A stretch of DNA of 64,000 bases, taken from Undaria pinnatifida. Taxonomy: Eukaryota > Sar > Phaeophyceae > Laminariales > Alariaceae. Every line of letters begins with the position of its first letter. The stretch's first letter is position 1. The position numbers were made by a program, and so were the translations under genes. Positions 53,320 through 64,000 of the stretch are shown here, piece after piece. The stretch lies in the NCBI GenBank assembly GCA_012845835.1, contig JABAKD010000005.1, positions 12,647,205 to 12,711,204 of the forward strand, written 5' to 3'. The notes beneath the pieces were generated by a model that worked only from the letters and a program-made list of their open reading frames with translations, was not told where the DNA came from and ran no database searches.

Positions 53320-54190
53320 GTCAGTTACTAGTGCGGAAAGTGCCGGGTTGGCGCGCATTTAGATTACTATTCGATGGGCCAAGGCGCATGTTAGGGGCGT
53401 TAGTCGTCAAGGCGGGCAAGGACGGGACTGATTGGTGCACAGTTGTGGCTGAGCTATTGGTGTTTTTACCGTAGCCGCCGTCAGACCCCTGCTGTGAATA
53501 TCCGGAACGCAGGTCTTGCGAATTGTGACTGGAGTTGTATGACTGACCCTGGCCGTGTTTCCGGCCTAACCGGGGGCGGCCGCCCTTGCGAGAGCTGGTT
53601 CCGGGTCCTCCTGTTTTGTTGCCGTGGCGGTAGCGCAGCATGCGTTCTTGCCAGCGGCGGTACGCGGCGCCGTTGTCCCCGATCTGACCAAGCTCGGGGT
53701 TGATGCACCCGCTAGCATTAATAAAAGGGTGCGAGCACTGTTTAAAGGAATGTGACGTGCCGTGGCAATTAAGGCAGTGTCCTTGGTTATCACGGAGGGC
53801 TGCCGCGCGTGCGGTCGGTCTACAAGGCATAGTGGATCAAACTCATGGAGCCAACGCTGGGCATTCGATTGCTGCAATTTCGTAGCTCCCGAGATTACTG
53901 TTACAACCAACACTACAAGGCAATTTATCCCACTTCCGTACGACAACCCGTCCATTGTGCGCGTTGCCGGTCTTGTAGATCCTTTCAATCCCGACGGCCG
54001 CGAGTCCGGTGGGGACAGAGGTCGCGGCGGTAGGCTCTAGACGGTGCTATTTTTCAGCATTGCTTGAAGCTGCCTCTCACTTCGCCCTGATAATCATAAT
54101 CATGGCCTCCTTGAGAGCGTTCGGAATCACTTCCACTTTCTCCCCCACCGTTTTTGTATGTTGGTTGCGGCGTAGGCGTACTCCGGCAGA
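53320..54190 (-). pseudogene. Gag with CCHC zinc knuckle
   Basis: Gag packages element RNA and forms the particle. The zinc knuckle CLNCHGTSHSFKQC at 53776-53735 is a perfect C-x2-C-x4-H-x4-C. After it come CINPELGQIGDNGAAYRRWQ and a Gly/Ser/Asn/Gln-rich basic tail (GKHGQGQSYNSSHNSQDLRS), typical of nucleocapsid tails. Upstream, in other frames, are NGRVVVRKWDKLPCSVGCNS and VGEKVEVIPNALKEAMIMII (about 54090-54150), possibly the gag N-terminus. Most of the capsid-like part is missing or scrambled. Confidence 0.75.
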
Positions 54191-54591
54191 TTCTGCTTCG
54201 TCTGTCTCGTCCGTAATATTCGGCAGAGCCCTCAGAGCTCAGACAGCGGGGTCACGGTGACGATCACCGCTAGATGAGCACATTTTGAACGGTTGTTGGC
54301 GTTTTTCCTCACAAAGAACCGTGCCGCAGTGCGTGAACGGGCAACCGCATGCGTCACTTCTAGGCGTCAAGGCCCCCGCTGTTGGAGCCGTGATAACCCA
54401 GCCAACAAGGTCTCTGGATAGTATTCCTCGAGCGACACTGGAGGATGCTCTAGCGGTTCAAGAGTGCCCTTCTGCGAAGCTCCCCTCCGCCGGCACTCCA
54501 TATTATGGAAAAACGCCTGCTGGTCGCCCTCTCTCGGCGCTCCCGTGGGATCCCCTTCTTGTGGGAGTCCTGCAGCTCCTACGCGTAGAAT

Positions 54592-56000
54592 GGTGGTTAG
54601 TGGCCACCTCTCTGCGTTGACAGGTCTTATATGGACGGACGTGGGACAAGTAAGACTCCCAGTTGTTCACGAAAAGCTCTTGTATGTTATCGAACTCCGG
54701 AACCATCGAGCCTGATGCGACCACAACTACGAGGGACAGCTCTCATGGCAAATCATGCCGGAAAAACATCCGGCCAAATAGTCCCCTTACACCTTATACC
54801 AGATGGATCATAGCCGTCGTGTTCATGAGGACAATCAACATCCCCCCTCCTCATGAAACACGTCGAACATACTAATATCCCCCCTGCTTTGTTCATGACA
54901 AGACGCGACATCACAGGTACATCGTCACGTCGTAATGAACCCATATCAATCTCAGAACCCCAAAAAGCAACTAAAAAATCCAACCCTCAATTCAATAAGT
55001 CCTCCAAGTCTCAAACCAAGTTACAACAGTCTCATGCTGTGCACAAACATCAACTGCTCTCGAAAATCAATGCCAGGTGAAAACGAGAAATTTATTTCCA
55101 AAAATGGCCACGTAAAAACGGCACAATGGTCAAAACCGACCCAAATAAACTCCGATTATTCCCGATTTCCTCGAGATACCAGCACCCAGTACGGGGACTA
55201 GCTGAACCGGGAAAAACAAAACGCAAACAACCGCAGAAACTAGATGTACTCGTACTGTGCATGCTGCACGACAAAAAACATCCCCCCTCCTCGGTGCACG
55301 ACGAAATATAAATGTGTAACACACGTAGTGGCGGGATGTTGCGCTGCTCAAAAACTCAAACGAAAACTCAGTTCCCAGACCAAAATTCAAACCATAAAGC
55401 AGCAACAACCATTCTGTTGAAAACGCCCGCCAGACCGTCGACTTTCCATTATTTACTCAGTTGCCAAATTAAAACGGCATTGTCCAATGCGGAACCGACT
55501 CAAACATACAACATCAACGCGCAAAATCAAACCATAGAACCTTGTCCCTCATTATCCCTGACGAGCACGCATGACATAATGCTATACATTCAATTAAACA
55601 TTCCATATGGGATAATTCCGCACGATCAGATAACCCATAACCAACGCGTCAGCGGGAAAATATACTCAAGTCACGAACACTCAAACTATATTGTCGAACG
55701 AAGTTCATGGCCTGTTCAATCCCGGGTGCTTTGCCGTTAGGCCGAGATTTATCGTACAAAGCAATAAGCCTCATCCTACAACAACTTTAACACAAAACTC
55801 AACAACAGTCCAGTCTCAAGCAAGCTCACAATTAAACTTCGAACAACAAAACCAATCACCCAGCATTATTTCCATGTCATTCCCAATGCCCCGAACACTA
55901 CTGCTGGTGGTCCCTCCACTGCGGCAGCTTCCTTCCGATCTCATGGCGTCGTCGCATCTCGGAACTCCAGCGTATCCTCCTGAATGAAGCAGCCGTCTCT
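54592..56000 (-). repeat. D1 LTR-like repeat upstream of gag
   Basis: On the minus strand 56000-54790 matches 3404-4340 on the plus strand. Its gag-proximal 177 bp (54768-54592, with cacctctctgcgttgacagg and atggacggacgtgggacaag on the plus strand) is repeated at 56215-56393 in the same orientation. The position, just before the gag leader, suggests an LTR or an LTR plus leader. No copy was found at the 3' side of the element. Open frames here are chance. Confidence 0.6.
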
Positions 56001-56214
56001 GCCGCAAGATTGACTCGACACCAACATCGGATGGGTCGAGCAATCGACTAGGTCGGCATAATAGATTGTGTTGCTCTTTTTTTCATGCATTCATCGTCAG
56101 CTAGCAAACCGCTCTTCTTTACTGCTTCGTATAATTCCACTTCTTCTCAAATGCCACTCCAAACGATCGGTACCTTGTCGATGTTAATATATTATACCGC
56201 ATAATTATCATGTT

Positions 56215-56393
56215 GGTTGGTTGCCACCTCTCAGCGTTGACAGGTGTTACATGGACGGACGTGGGACAAGCTGGACTCTCAGATGTTCACGCAAAGCTCA
56301 CGTATATTATCGAACCCCCGGAACCATCCAGCCTGACTCGGTCTCCTATGGAGCAACACTACGAGTGACCGCTCTCATGCCAAAGCATGCCCG
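56215..56393 (-). repeat. Second copy of the 177-bp D1 edge
   Basis: ccacctctcagcgttgacag, atggacggacgtgggacaag, atgttcacgcaaagctc and ccggaaccatccagcctga match 54592-54768. Homology stops at gcatgcc just before the 12-bp minisatellite. Confidence 0.8.
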
Positions 56394-56429
56394 GTCTCCT
56401 GTACTGCTTGTTTTGTTACGTGGAACTTC

Positions 56430-57200
56430 ATCAAAGCTGCCGTGGAAGCTTCCACCGCTTTCATGAAAGCTTCCATAAGTTCCATGAAAGCTTCCACGAA
56501 AGCCATGGAAGCTTCCACGGAATCGGTGGAAGCTTCCATGCAAGATATTGAAGCTTCCACGGAAAACAAAGGGGGCTTCCACGAAAGATTTTGCGAAGGC
56601 GTCCACGGAAGTTGCTTCCACGAAAGCTTCCACGAAAGCCTCCACGAAAGCTTCCACGAAAGCTTCCACGAAAAGCTGCCACGGAAGTTCCCACGAAAGC
56701 TTCCACGAAAGCTTCGGCGAAAAGTTTTCGTGGAAGCCATTCTCCACGGAAGTTCACGTCTTGCTTCCATGGAAGCTTTTCCGTAGCTTTCACGGACGCT
56801 TAGCGTCTTCCACCACAACTTCCACGGAAACCCACTCTCACGGAAGCTTTTGTAGAAGTAATTGTCATTTAATAATGAATGGCACATCCATGAAATCGGT
56901 TTACGTTTTACTTCCATGTCATGTTATCAAGGAAGTAAAAAATAAACTTCCGTGGAAGTAGCTTCCACGAAAGCTTCCACGGACTCTTCCGTGAAAGCTG
57001 TTTTCATGGAAGCTTTCACGTTTTATTCCACGAAAGCTTTCATCAGGGTTTCGAAGGCAGGCCGTGGAAACCTCCTATCGAAGTTACTTTCAAGGAGGTT
57101 TTGACGGATTCTCGTGAAAGCTTTCTTTCACGAAAGCTACTTCCATGAAAGCTGCTTTCATGAGCGTTTGGATGGGAGTTTCCATAAAAGCTTTCATGAA
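56430..57200 (+). repeat. 12-bp minisatellite, gcttccacgaaa type
   Basis: A long array of gcttccacgaaa and gcttccacggaa units, purest at 56600-56720 and more degraded toward 57330. The 12-bp unit keeps all three frames open on both strands, so frames of 130-180 codons (Lys/Ser/Thr/Ala or Trp/Arg/Ser-rich) arise without coding. Many units contain the palindrome gaagcttc. Confidence 0.9.
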
Positions 57201-57486
57201 CTTCGCACGGAAACATCTTCCCGGCTTCGGATGCTTCCGTCGAATCTTCCGCTCAATTTTCCGCAAATTTGGCGGAAATCGGTCCAGATCTTTTTTTCGC
57301 GGCAGCGTCCATGGTAGCAGCTTCCATGGACTCCTCCGTGGAAGTCGTGGTTGTCGTACCACATCTCCGTCACCATCCTAAAGGGAGGAAAGTCCTTCAA
57401 CCGAAGGTTCCGCAGTCGACCATCCTTGGTCTACGCCCATGGAGGAAGTACGAGGAATTTCCCGAGCGCACTCCCGTGTTACCAAG

Positions 57487-57588
57487 CACCAAACACGCAC
57501 CCACGGCCCGAGGCGCACGTCATTCCACGGCAACAAGTACCAAACGCGCACCCACGGCCCGACGCGCACGTCATTTCACGGAAACTTT
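57487..57588 (+). repeat. 51-bp tandem duplication
   Basis: ccaaacacgcacccacggcc, gcgcacgtcattccacgg and the second unit ccaaacgcgcacccacggcc lie 51 bp apart. Confidence 0.85.
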
Positions 57589-57599
57589 CATTACGGTTG

Positions 57600-60419
57600 T
57601 ACTGCATGTACTGCAGCCTAAACCGACCAAGTGCGGTAGAACGGCGCCGTGCTTGTAATCCCCGCAGCTATGGTACCTGGGCAAGGGAATAAACTGAACG
57701 CCTAACGCTCCGCATGCAAATAGGAAGGCACCGTATTTGATCGCCCCTTAAAACGTACTTTCTATAGGGTTCCCCTTCGGAGGAACGGTGACACAAGAGG
57801 CTGATGCTTTTGAATTTTGCACCCCCACACGTTCGCTCGTATACTAACGGTAGAGTATGCACCTATACTGAAATTTATTGTATTCGGGTGTATCGGAAAC
57901 GAAGGTATGGCTGCGTAAGGACGACCCAGATACATTACGTCGATGCTGCTGTTGTAGCCTACCTGGTACTACTACTGTTCTGCCCATGTAAGTTCGCGAA
58001 CTAGAGTAGCTGCGACATCCATGTACCCGACGTATAATAAGCATCCGGGTGCAGCTTCAAACTGCTGTTTGTTGTTGTGCTAAGCACATGCAATGCGCGT
58101 ACAACAGTCCACCATTTACTACTACTAACAATGCTGTGCTGTAACCAGAAAAAAAAACATCTACCCTCACGCACATCAAGCAGTCTTCAGCAGCAGCATT
58201 ATCCTGCGCACTGCTGGTGGTGTGTGAGATTATTGTGTACACACGTAAAGTGTAGCAAAGCTAAACACGGCGGTGATGTCCGCCGGAAATTTGTTCAAGT
58301 TTTTTTGAAGTTTCTCCGCATGGCGTTCGCCATTTTTTCAAGATTGATTTTAATACAAAGTTGAAAACCGTCAGCTGTGAGTACGACCGATTGAAATGTA
58401 TTTCCAGATCTTTAGAAAAATAAGCCGACCGATGGGTAGCCGGCCATGCGCAACAATTTGCCGGTACATTTTGATGTGTGAGAATTGCTGTTTTGGTATA
58501 CTCGAAGCTGCAGCTATGTCGGGTGATCCAGGTGATCGTGTGAGCGAGACTACACCCCGCGCGGCCGCAACAACTCAACAGGCGCGAACCCCGACCACCA
58601 CACAATACAGAATCACAGCAGAGTATTAGAAACTCTCCCGCGGCCTGCGCACGATGTATATTGGACAAACTGCAGCATCAGCCTCTTTGTTTAGCAGGGG
58701 TTTTTCTTGTGGATAAGCACAAAAACACATCGGAACAACAAAGCATGCGACTTTGCGCAATGACAAAACAGCAGAGCTGTAACAGACACAACACAAGAAT
58801 CGGCAGAGACAACCGAGAGCAGAGCCAGCCACGGGCGTATGTATTTCATCCTCGGAGGAGCTTCGCCCCGACGAGTACCGTTTGAGTCGGCCGAGGTTAG
58901 GTTAGCCCAAGACCACAATTATACCAGTCAGTAGTGCATTGAAAGTCTGCCGGCTGCTACGGTGCATCTGGCACGAGCGAGGTCAACCAATGAAAACAAA
59001 TCGAACCGGATTCCGTGATCAGCACACCAAGAGAGACATACTTCCCGACCGTGGGTGGCAGAGCTCTGCACAGGGGCCTTCAGGTGATGCCACAGGAGGA
59101 GGCGGGAGTACTGTTGTAGTGCTTTTCCGCACGCTGCACTCTGCTCTCTCTGCAGGGTGCCGCAGAGGTCCGCCCTTCCCCGCCTCCCGTCCCACTCCCC
59201 AACCGTTCGATATCTCCTGCCCCTGGGAATCATGAGCGTGTCATGTTGATCATAGCACTCGCCAGCTGCCTACGATCAATGTTACTTAGGCCCCCACCCC
59301 GCGCACACACTCGGAGGAAGAAGTCCTCCGCCTGCGATACTCAATCGTCGAAGGTTGGATTTTTGTCAAGCAAGGTCCTAGCCAGCACTGGTTGGGGAAG
59401 AACTCCGCCAGCACTCGAGGCATCTTCTTGACAATGTGCCCGAACCCTGACAAAAGGGAGTAACAAGCATGGTGCAGATTACGTCGTCGTCATCTTCAAA
59501 CACATTTTGCGATCGTCTGTGAGGCCGTTCGGACAATGACGTCGCGACGTCGCGTCTGTGTCTCAGCAACGGTAGAGGCGTAAGGTCATGCCGTTTCACG
59601 TCGTGTTTAAAGGCCGTCGGCGAGGTACCAACTGAGAATCGCGAATCTACAGTAGGAACAAGGAGCCATTACTCAGTCAACTGTACTCCCAACAAAGCTT
59701 TAGCCTTCGAGCAAACGTGCGCAAGCAACCTTTCGCGGAACTTTCGGAGCCGATGTCGTCGTCGGTATCGCCCAGGGTCAACTTGGCAACGTTAATTACT
59801 TAAGCGACAGCTTTGTCAAGAGAAGTAACCAGGCATACTGTGGATCCACGAGTTGTTGCTCTCCGTCGTCGAACTATTCCACAAAAATCATTCGTTGCCG
59901 TCATCGTCAACGCCCCACAACGTCGGATCATCCCGCGCCTCGGGAGAGCAGAACCCGGAGCAATCCGCCTCCGAATGCCCCCGGAAACGGAACCTAAGTC
60001 GTGGCGTGTTTTCCGGGAAGGTGGAAGCGAAGCACGCGTGGCGAAAAGTTAGGCTCCGTTTCGTATGTACTTTTGGAGAAGCCGTCAAATGTGGGTATAC
60101 CTTGCCCGTTGTAGGCGTCTTATTCTTACCGATCGTGGCATGCTTGTGTTGAGGACACCAACAGGTATGTCGCCTTCGAGCCCTTCGATAGTTGACCACA
60201 CGCCGAAGCCAACCGAAATTGTGGGTAATGTGGGGGGACGCATGCTACGGTAGAGGAACTACGTTATTTTCAAAAAAACCCTATTTAGACCTTCGTCGTC
60301 ACTACGCACGGAACGTCGAACACGTCCAACCCATCCCCAACCCTTGTATCGCAAGTAACGAAGGCCAACACACGACCAGATTTACTGACAACGAAAGGCT
60401 TGTCTAAATCGGGACCGGA
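57600..60419. other. Unassigned, no gene recognised
   Basis: No recognisable gene or repeat in 2.8 kb. Frames of up to 135 codons exist on both strands (for example 58261-58668 minus, 58928-59233 minus) but overlap others and have no known motif. Confidence 0.35.
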
Positions 60420-60745
60420 CCATGTCACCTGCCAACGAAGTGACGACTTCCCAGCCAGGAGTCGTCGGGATGTTGCAAACGGTAGCGCTGTAGAGCACAG
60501 CCCTTGTTGTAGAAGATCAAGTCTGGCCGGCTGGCGGGGTCTTCCCAGATGATGTCCAGGCAACCGGCCACGACCTCCATCCCCTCGTGTTCCCACAACG
60601 GACCCAAACCGGAGATGATGCCGCAGTTCAGGGTCGCTATGAAGTGCGCGTGCGGGCAATGGGTCGATAACAGCAGCCGGAGTTGTCGCGCTTCGTCAGG
60701 CTGAGGCTCCGCGTGAGATGACGACAATTCCAGCACCACGGTCGG
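60420..60745 (-). pseudogene. Possible KDZ-like DDE transposase fragment
   Basis: A minus-strand reading of about 105 codons includes CGIISGLGPLWEHEGMEVVA, IIWEDPASRPDLIFYNKGCA and LQRYRLQHPDDSWLGSRHFV. In cysteine-cluster/KDZ-type transposases a block like RPxxxxYDxxCxLxxYxxxxP carries a catalytic Asp and is followed by a xxDRFHF motif. Here the Asp would be Asn (FYNKGC) and the following motif reads FVGR. No terminal repeats were seen. The assignment is tentative. Confidence 0.35.
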
Positions 60746-62777
60746 GTGGGTAAGCGATCAGGACATGTTTGGCAGCGACGGCAAGGGCACGAAAGAGGAC
60801 GCGTCAGTAGTGCCAATAATCGGTGCAAGAGGGTGGAACGCTCGCATAGTGCGATCGTCAATTGGTGACTCGAATCGCACGCGACGTTAGCTATATGGCT
60901 AGACGTAAACGGCTACTTGGGCGATGAAGTTGGCATTATGTATTCTTCCTCTTAAACGGTAGGTACGGATGACATGACGTCGACCCTGCGCCTGCGCAGA
61001 AGATCTCGAAAAAATGGTGCAATGTACGTGATATTTTCTCCCCAAAGACACCGGCACGAGGCCTTCGTCATCTTGTTTCGGCGCGTGGAGGTCGCCAAAC
61101 GTCGCTTGTACATATACAACGTCGTGGGTCGTGGGGAGAAGTTGGTAGGCGTGGGGTGTGTGGGTGGTGTTGTCATGGTCGTGCGTGTTCGCCGTCCTAA
61201 GACCGTGTAGCCTCGGTTGCATCCCTGACCTCGATTTCTGTTCCGCAATGTGGTGCGTCATGAACACTTGTACATCGCGGGGTGCAGATGCACCATGCCC
61301 GACAAAGAACACGCGCGCCAGTGGTCCTCCTCTCGAGGTATGAAGGTGTGGCTAAAAAACGTCGGGGTAGGTGGGTGGTGGTTAGGATGGTCTTCATTTG
61401 CAAGCATGGCCTTCTTCGTACCACCTTACACTGTTTTCGCAAAAAGCCCGGGCTGAGTAGATCATTTCAACCGCGCAAAAGCACTCGGGCCACCGTGGCT
61501 TCCTCGAGGCCTCCCCCGCCATCGTACCTCCGTCTTTGTTGTTTAGCGTTTTCCTAAACACAGAAGAGGACGTGTAAGTACATTTTGGCAGAAGGAAGTA
61601 TGATGTCGCACGCCGGTGCCAGCGCCATGCAATGAGACGGGCACTACCAATGACGCACACACTTAGGGCGAACGATTACCAGGTATACACCGTGGGAAGC
61701 GTGGGTCACGCCCTTACTGTGGCTCGTTGCTGTGTAGCACGTTCACGTGTCATGGTCCGCCTGTCCGAAGCGCCTCTCGGCGCGGAGGATACCGAGCCCC
61801 CGATGATGACGTGGACGACGACGAGGATGAACCCCTGCAGGAATTCTGGCGTTGCCTGCAGGCCATGACAAGCGGAAAACCGTACGGAAGCTTAGGGCTT
61901 GGCGACAGGCTTATTGTGCGCTTAAAGGTTCGCGTAAGGAGGTAAACAGGAAGGGAATGACCAGAACCCTAAACGGAAAGCAGGAACAAGGAATTCCGCC
62001 GATCGTTCCCGGATGCCCGATGCCCACGGCGACCAGGTATGATTTCGAGGCTCCCTTCCATCACTTCACAACACTGCTGACAAGAGCAACATATTCGCTT
62101 TTTGGTACTTGGTTGATGTAGTTGGTGCGCGTCAGCGTGATCGGCAGGAGGTAGGGCCACATTCGGGAGAGAGGGGTAACTTACTTGTTTATTTAGGTGG
62201 AAAAAGGTAACCAGGTCGGGGTAACTTCGTTGTCAATGACCTGGCGAAGGGTAACCAGGTAGACGTACGTACGTACGACTAGTTTTTTCTTACTACGCAA
62301 ACCACTCCAAAATCGATCCTGGCAGGGCAACGTTTGCACCGCAAGACACACCACATAGCCGTGTGCGTGGGAGTGACAACAAAGCTTTAAAGGTTCCCTA
62401 TCCCTCGCCCCGGCTCGGCTTTAAAATGGCTATTTGTTCGTCAAAGGGGGGGGGGGGGGGGGGCAATGGCTACCCCGATTCGCGCATGCGCTAACCACGT
62501 ATACGCCGATGAAAAGCGAGACGGACGCTTTTTCACGAACAATGCTTGAGTCGTCCACGCCTTGCCCGATTTGTTGCCGTTGTTCAGGTGGCTTTCATTT
62601 GTTGAAAGGCTTGGAATCATGCCACGACAAAGATTGTCGCATGGGGTCTGATCCTGTTCAGGCCGCGGCCAAGAAACACCGCAGCCTCCGGTCGCAAAAC
62701 GGCGGAAGAGGTTCTTAGTTGATGTTGAGGCCTCCACGCCAAGCGCACGTAATATTTGTTCGCATTGCCTGGAGCCG
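60746..62777. other. Unassigned sequence
   Basis: A G run at about 62447-62462 and overlapping frames on both strands. A plus-strand stretch around 61745-61925 reads GGYRAPDDDVDDDEDEPLQE and could be an exon-like acidic segment, but nothing else supports it. Confidence 0.35.
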
Positions 62778-63080
62778 GTCGCCCCGGTGGTCTAGTGGTT
62801 ACCCCCGAATACTACTAACGTAGGTCCTTGAGTCCGATCCCACCGAGGTGAGATTTCGACTTTGTATAAATGCAAAAAAAAAAAGGATCAGCTGCTGAGA
62901 GCGCCTAGCAGGGTGGGTTGGTGCAATTCGACGTGACTCGACGAGGGGAGAAAATGCTGAATTCTTCTGGCAAAATAAATAAAGGCACGTACCGTAGTGG
63001 GGAGGGGGGAGGAGAGGCCGCTATGTGACCCTGGATCTGAGTTACTACTGGGAGGGAGTGCGAGAGTAACGCAAGAGTAA
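62778..63080 (+). mobile_element. S1 SINE copy, tail type B
   Basis: Head ggtcgccccggtggtctagt with a near-perfect A-box (tggtctagtggtta) and a weak B-box (gagtccgatccc). The segment ccccggtgg can pair with ccaccgagg 60 bp later, like an acceptor stem. An internal A run at about 62873-62884, then the type B tail: gaattcttctggcaaaat, ggcacgtaccgtagtgggga, gtgaccctggatctgagtta. It is a SINE and not a tRNA gene, because the anticodon arm does not form. Confidence 0.75.
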
Positions 63081-63329
63081 TAATTGGGATGAAGATCTCA
63101 AAAAAAAAATGCCTCGTGCTGTGCTTGGCGGGTGAGCCGACGGACAGTGCTAGGTGCATGGGTTTGGGCGTGTTTTATTATGCGGTGATATTCGTGCGGG
63201 TTGTGGGGAACCCTATAGTTCGGTTGGTGGGAGGTTGACCTTTCAGCATTCTCTGCGCGCACGTCGGAAGGGAAACGGAGAGAGAGGGGTGGGCGGCAAG
63301 TCAGCGTTATGAGCGGCGGGAATTGGGGG

Positions 63330-63790
63330 GTGGGGGTGGGGGCGGGGGGGGGGGGGGCGAGGAAGTCCTCGTCATGAGCGCGTGGCGTGTCCTGGATTGG
63401 ATGCTATCCTGCTGTGGCTTCATTGAAGGAGTGTAAAATGGCCGACTGGTATTGTCCTGTCTATTCGCCGTCGCCCAGGTCTCGTGGGAGACGTGGGTTG
63501 GGGGGGAGAGAAGGGGAGGGGAGGGGGGGGGGGGGGGGGGGCGTCTTGAGCCATTACTCATGAGCGTGTGGCTTTCGCTGGAATAGGTACCGTCCTCTTC
63601 TTGCTGCTTGTTGTCAAAGAGTTGAAAATGACCGGCGAGTGCTGCAATTGTATTGCTCAGTCGCCGACACCCTGGTGTCGCGGTGGAGGTAGGTTGGGGC
63701 GGGGGGGGGGGGGGGGGGGGCGTTAGTTGTCTTGTGGCGAAGTCGTCCACAACGATTAAGGACGTGTAGGGGTACGTAGTAATACGATAT
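63330..63790 (+). repeat. ~180-bp tandem repeat, one G tract per unit
   Basis: G runs end at 63357, 63541 and 63720, spaced 184 and 179 bp. Each is followed by a gcg/gaa-gtc start, and the first two units share catgagcg-gtggc (63375 and 63562), gaaaatg or gtaaaatgg-ccg and a cgtcgcc/agtcgcc motif before the next G run. Proline-rich minus-strand frames are artefacts. Confidence 0.75.
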
Positions 63791-64000
63791 ATGTGGCTCT
63801 GCGCGGTTGTGGGCAGAAAAGGCTGGTAGAAGCTGCGGGTGGGCTAAAGGTCTTGATGCCTCTTCACCCCGTACTCTGGGCTGGCATCTGTTCTCCGTAC
63901 GCATTGACTTCGTCGTCGGTTGCGGATAAATATAGAAGGTGGTACACATTGGAAAGGTGCTGTTGTTTGCCTCATTCCCCTATCCCGCTGCCGGATGTGA

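Larger units (their letters stand above)
45986..54200 (-). mobile_element. Ty3/gypsy retrotransposon with NADAR domain
   Basis: Minus-strand order: gag with zinc knuckle (54190-53320), linker (53320-52050), NADAR (52049-51590), protease (51405-50960), reverse transcriptase (50400-49230), RNase H (49210-48830), linker (48830-47800), integrase (47740-46590), chromodomain (46545-46410), Tudor/SH3-like tail (46225-46060). The protease-RT-RNase H-integrase order and the chromodomain define the Ty3/gypsy chromovirus-type plan. All domains are broken by stops or frameshifts, and key residues in protease, integrase and the integrase zinc finger are changed, so it is dead. The linkers are long and rich in Pro, Ser and Thr. 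Upstream of gag lies the D1 repeat, a candidate 5' LTR; the 3' LTR was not found. Confidence 0.85.

Noticed and set aside
56346-56961. Several 110-180-codon frames on both strands
   Set aside because: By-products of a 12-bp tandem repeat whose length is a multiple of three.
62778-62850. tRNA gene
   Set aside because: A-box and a partial acceptor-like pairing exist, but the anticodon arm does not fold and the sequence continues into an S1 SINE body.
63307-63750. 147-codon Pro-rich frame
   Set aside because: Driven by G runs in the ~180-bp tandem repeat.

Overview
The window looks like repeat-dominated nuclear DNA of a eukaryote. I recognise no intact protein-coding gene, no rRNA and no functional tRNA. 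What can be identified is decayed mobile DNA: Ty3/gypsy LTR retrotransposons, a LINE-type reverse transcriptase, a Crypton-like tyrosine recombinase fragment, a possible DDE transposase fragment, two tRNA-derived SINE-like families, small inverted-repeat DNA elements, minisatellites, microsatellites and long G or C homopolymers. The style of the reverse transcriptase, integrase and recombinase relics, together with abundant (TAG)n and poly-G, fits a stramenopile such as a brown alga. That is an inference, not a demonstration.

Layout. 0-7 kb: an AT-rich minisatellite, a copy of the R1 repeat (1.7-2.1 kb), a ~0.95-kb LTR-like repeat (3.4-4.3 kb), and an internally deleted Ty3/gypsy element with both LTRs and only the integrase C-terminus left (4.9-7.0 kb). 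7.5-9.6 kb: tandem and dispersed repeats. 9.65-13.8 kb: LINE relics on the minus strand. 14.8-15.7 kb: microsatellite and G-rich low complexity. 16-28 kb: minisatellites, SINE family S1, R1 copies. 28-33.3 kb: a dense mosaic of R1, S2 and R3 repeats, inverted GC-rich palindromes and an integrase scrap. 33.3-34.4 kb: a 20-bp minisatellite followed by a small terminal-inverted-repeat element (M2) with a 4-bp target duplication. 36 kb: a reverse transcriptase fragment. 37.6-38.4 kb: a SINE split by a poly(A)-tailed retroposon with a 13-bp target duplication. 44.5-45.1 kb: recombinase fragment.

46.0-54.2 kb holds the best preserved element, a minus-strand Ty3/gypsy retrotransposon. Reading in transcription order: gag with a CCHC zinc knuckle, a proline/serine/threonine-rich linker, a NADAR (YbiA-like) domain, aspartic protease, reverse transcriptase, RNase H, a second linker, integrase, a chromodomain, and a Tudor/SH3-like tail. 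It is broken by stops, frameshifts, catalytic substitutions, an in-frame duplication at the YLDD motif and an M2 insertion. The NADAR domain between gag and protease is the most interesting item in the window, because NADAR proteins are known for ADP-ribose chemistry and not as retrotransposon parts.

54.6-57.6 kb: LTR-like repeats related in inverted orientation to 3.4-4.3 kb, then a 12-bp minisatellite. 60.4-60.75 kb: a possible KDZ-like transposase scrap. 62.8-63.7 kb: another S1 SINE and a ~180-bp tandem repeat in which each unit carries a G tract.

The genes do not form a host pathway. The functional logic is that of successive transposition and decay, with several nested insertions that give relative ages. 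Family names R1, R3, D1, M2, S1 and S2 are local labels used only here.
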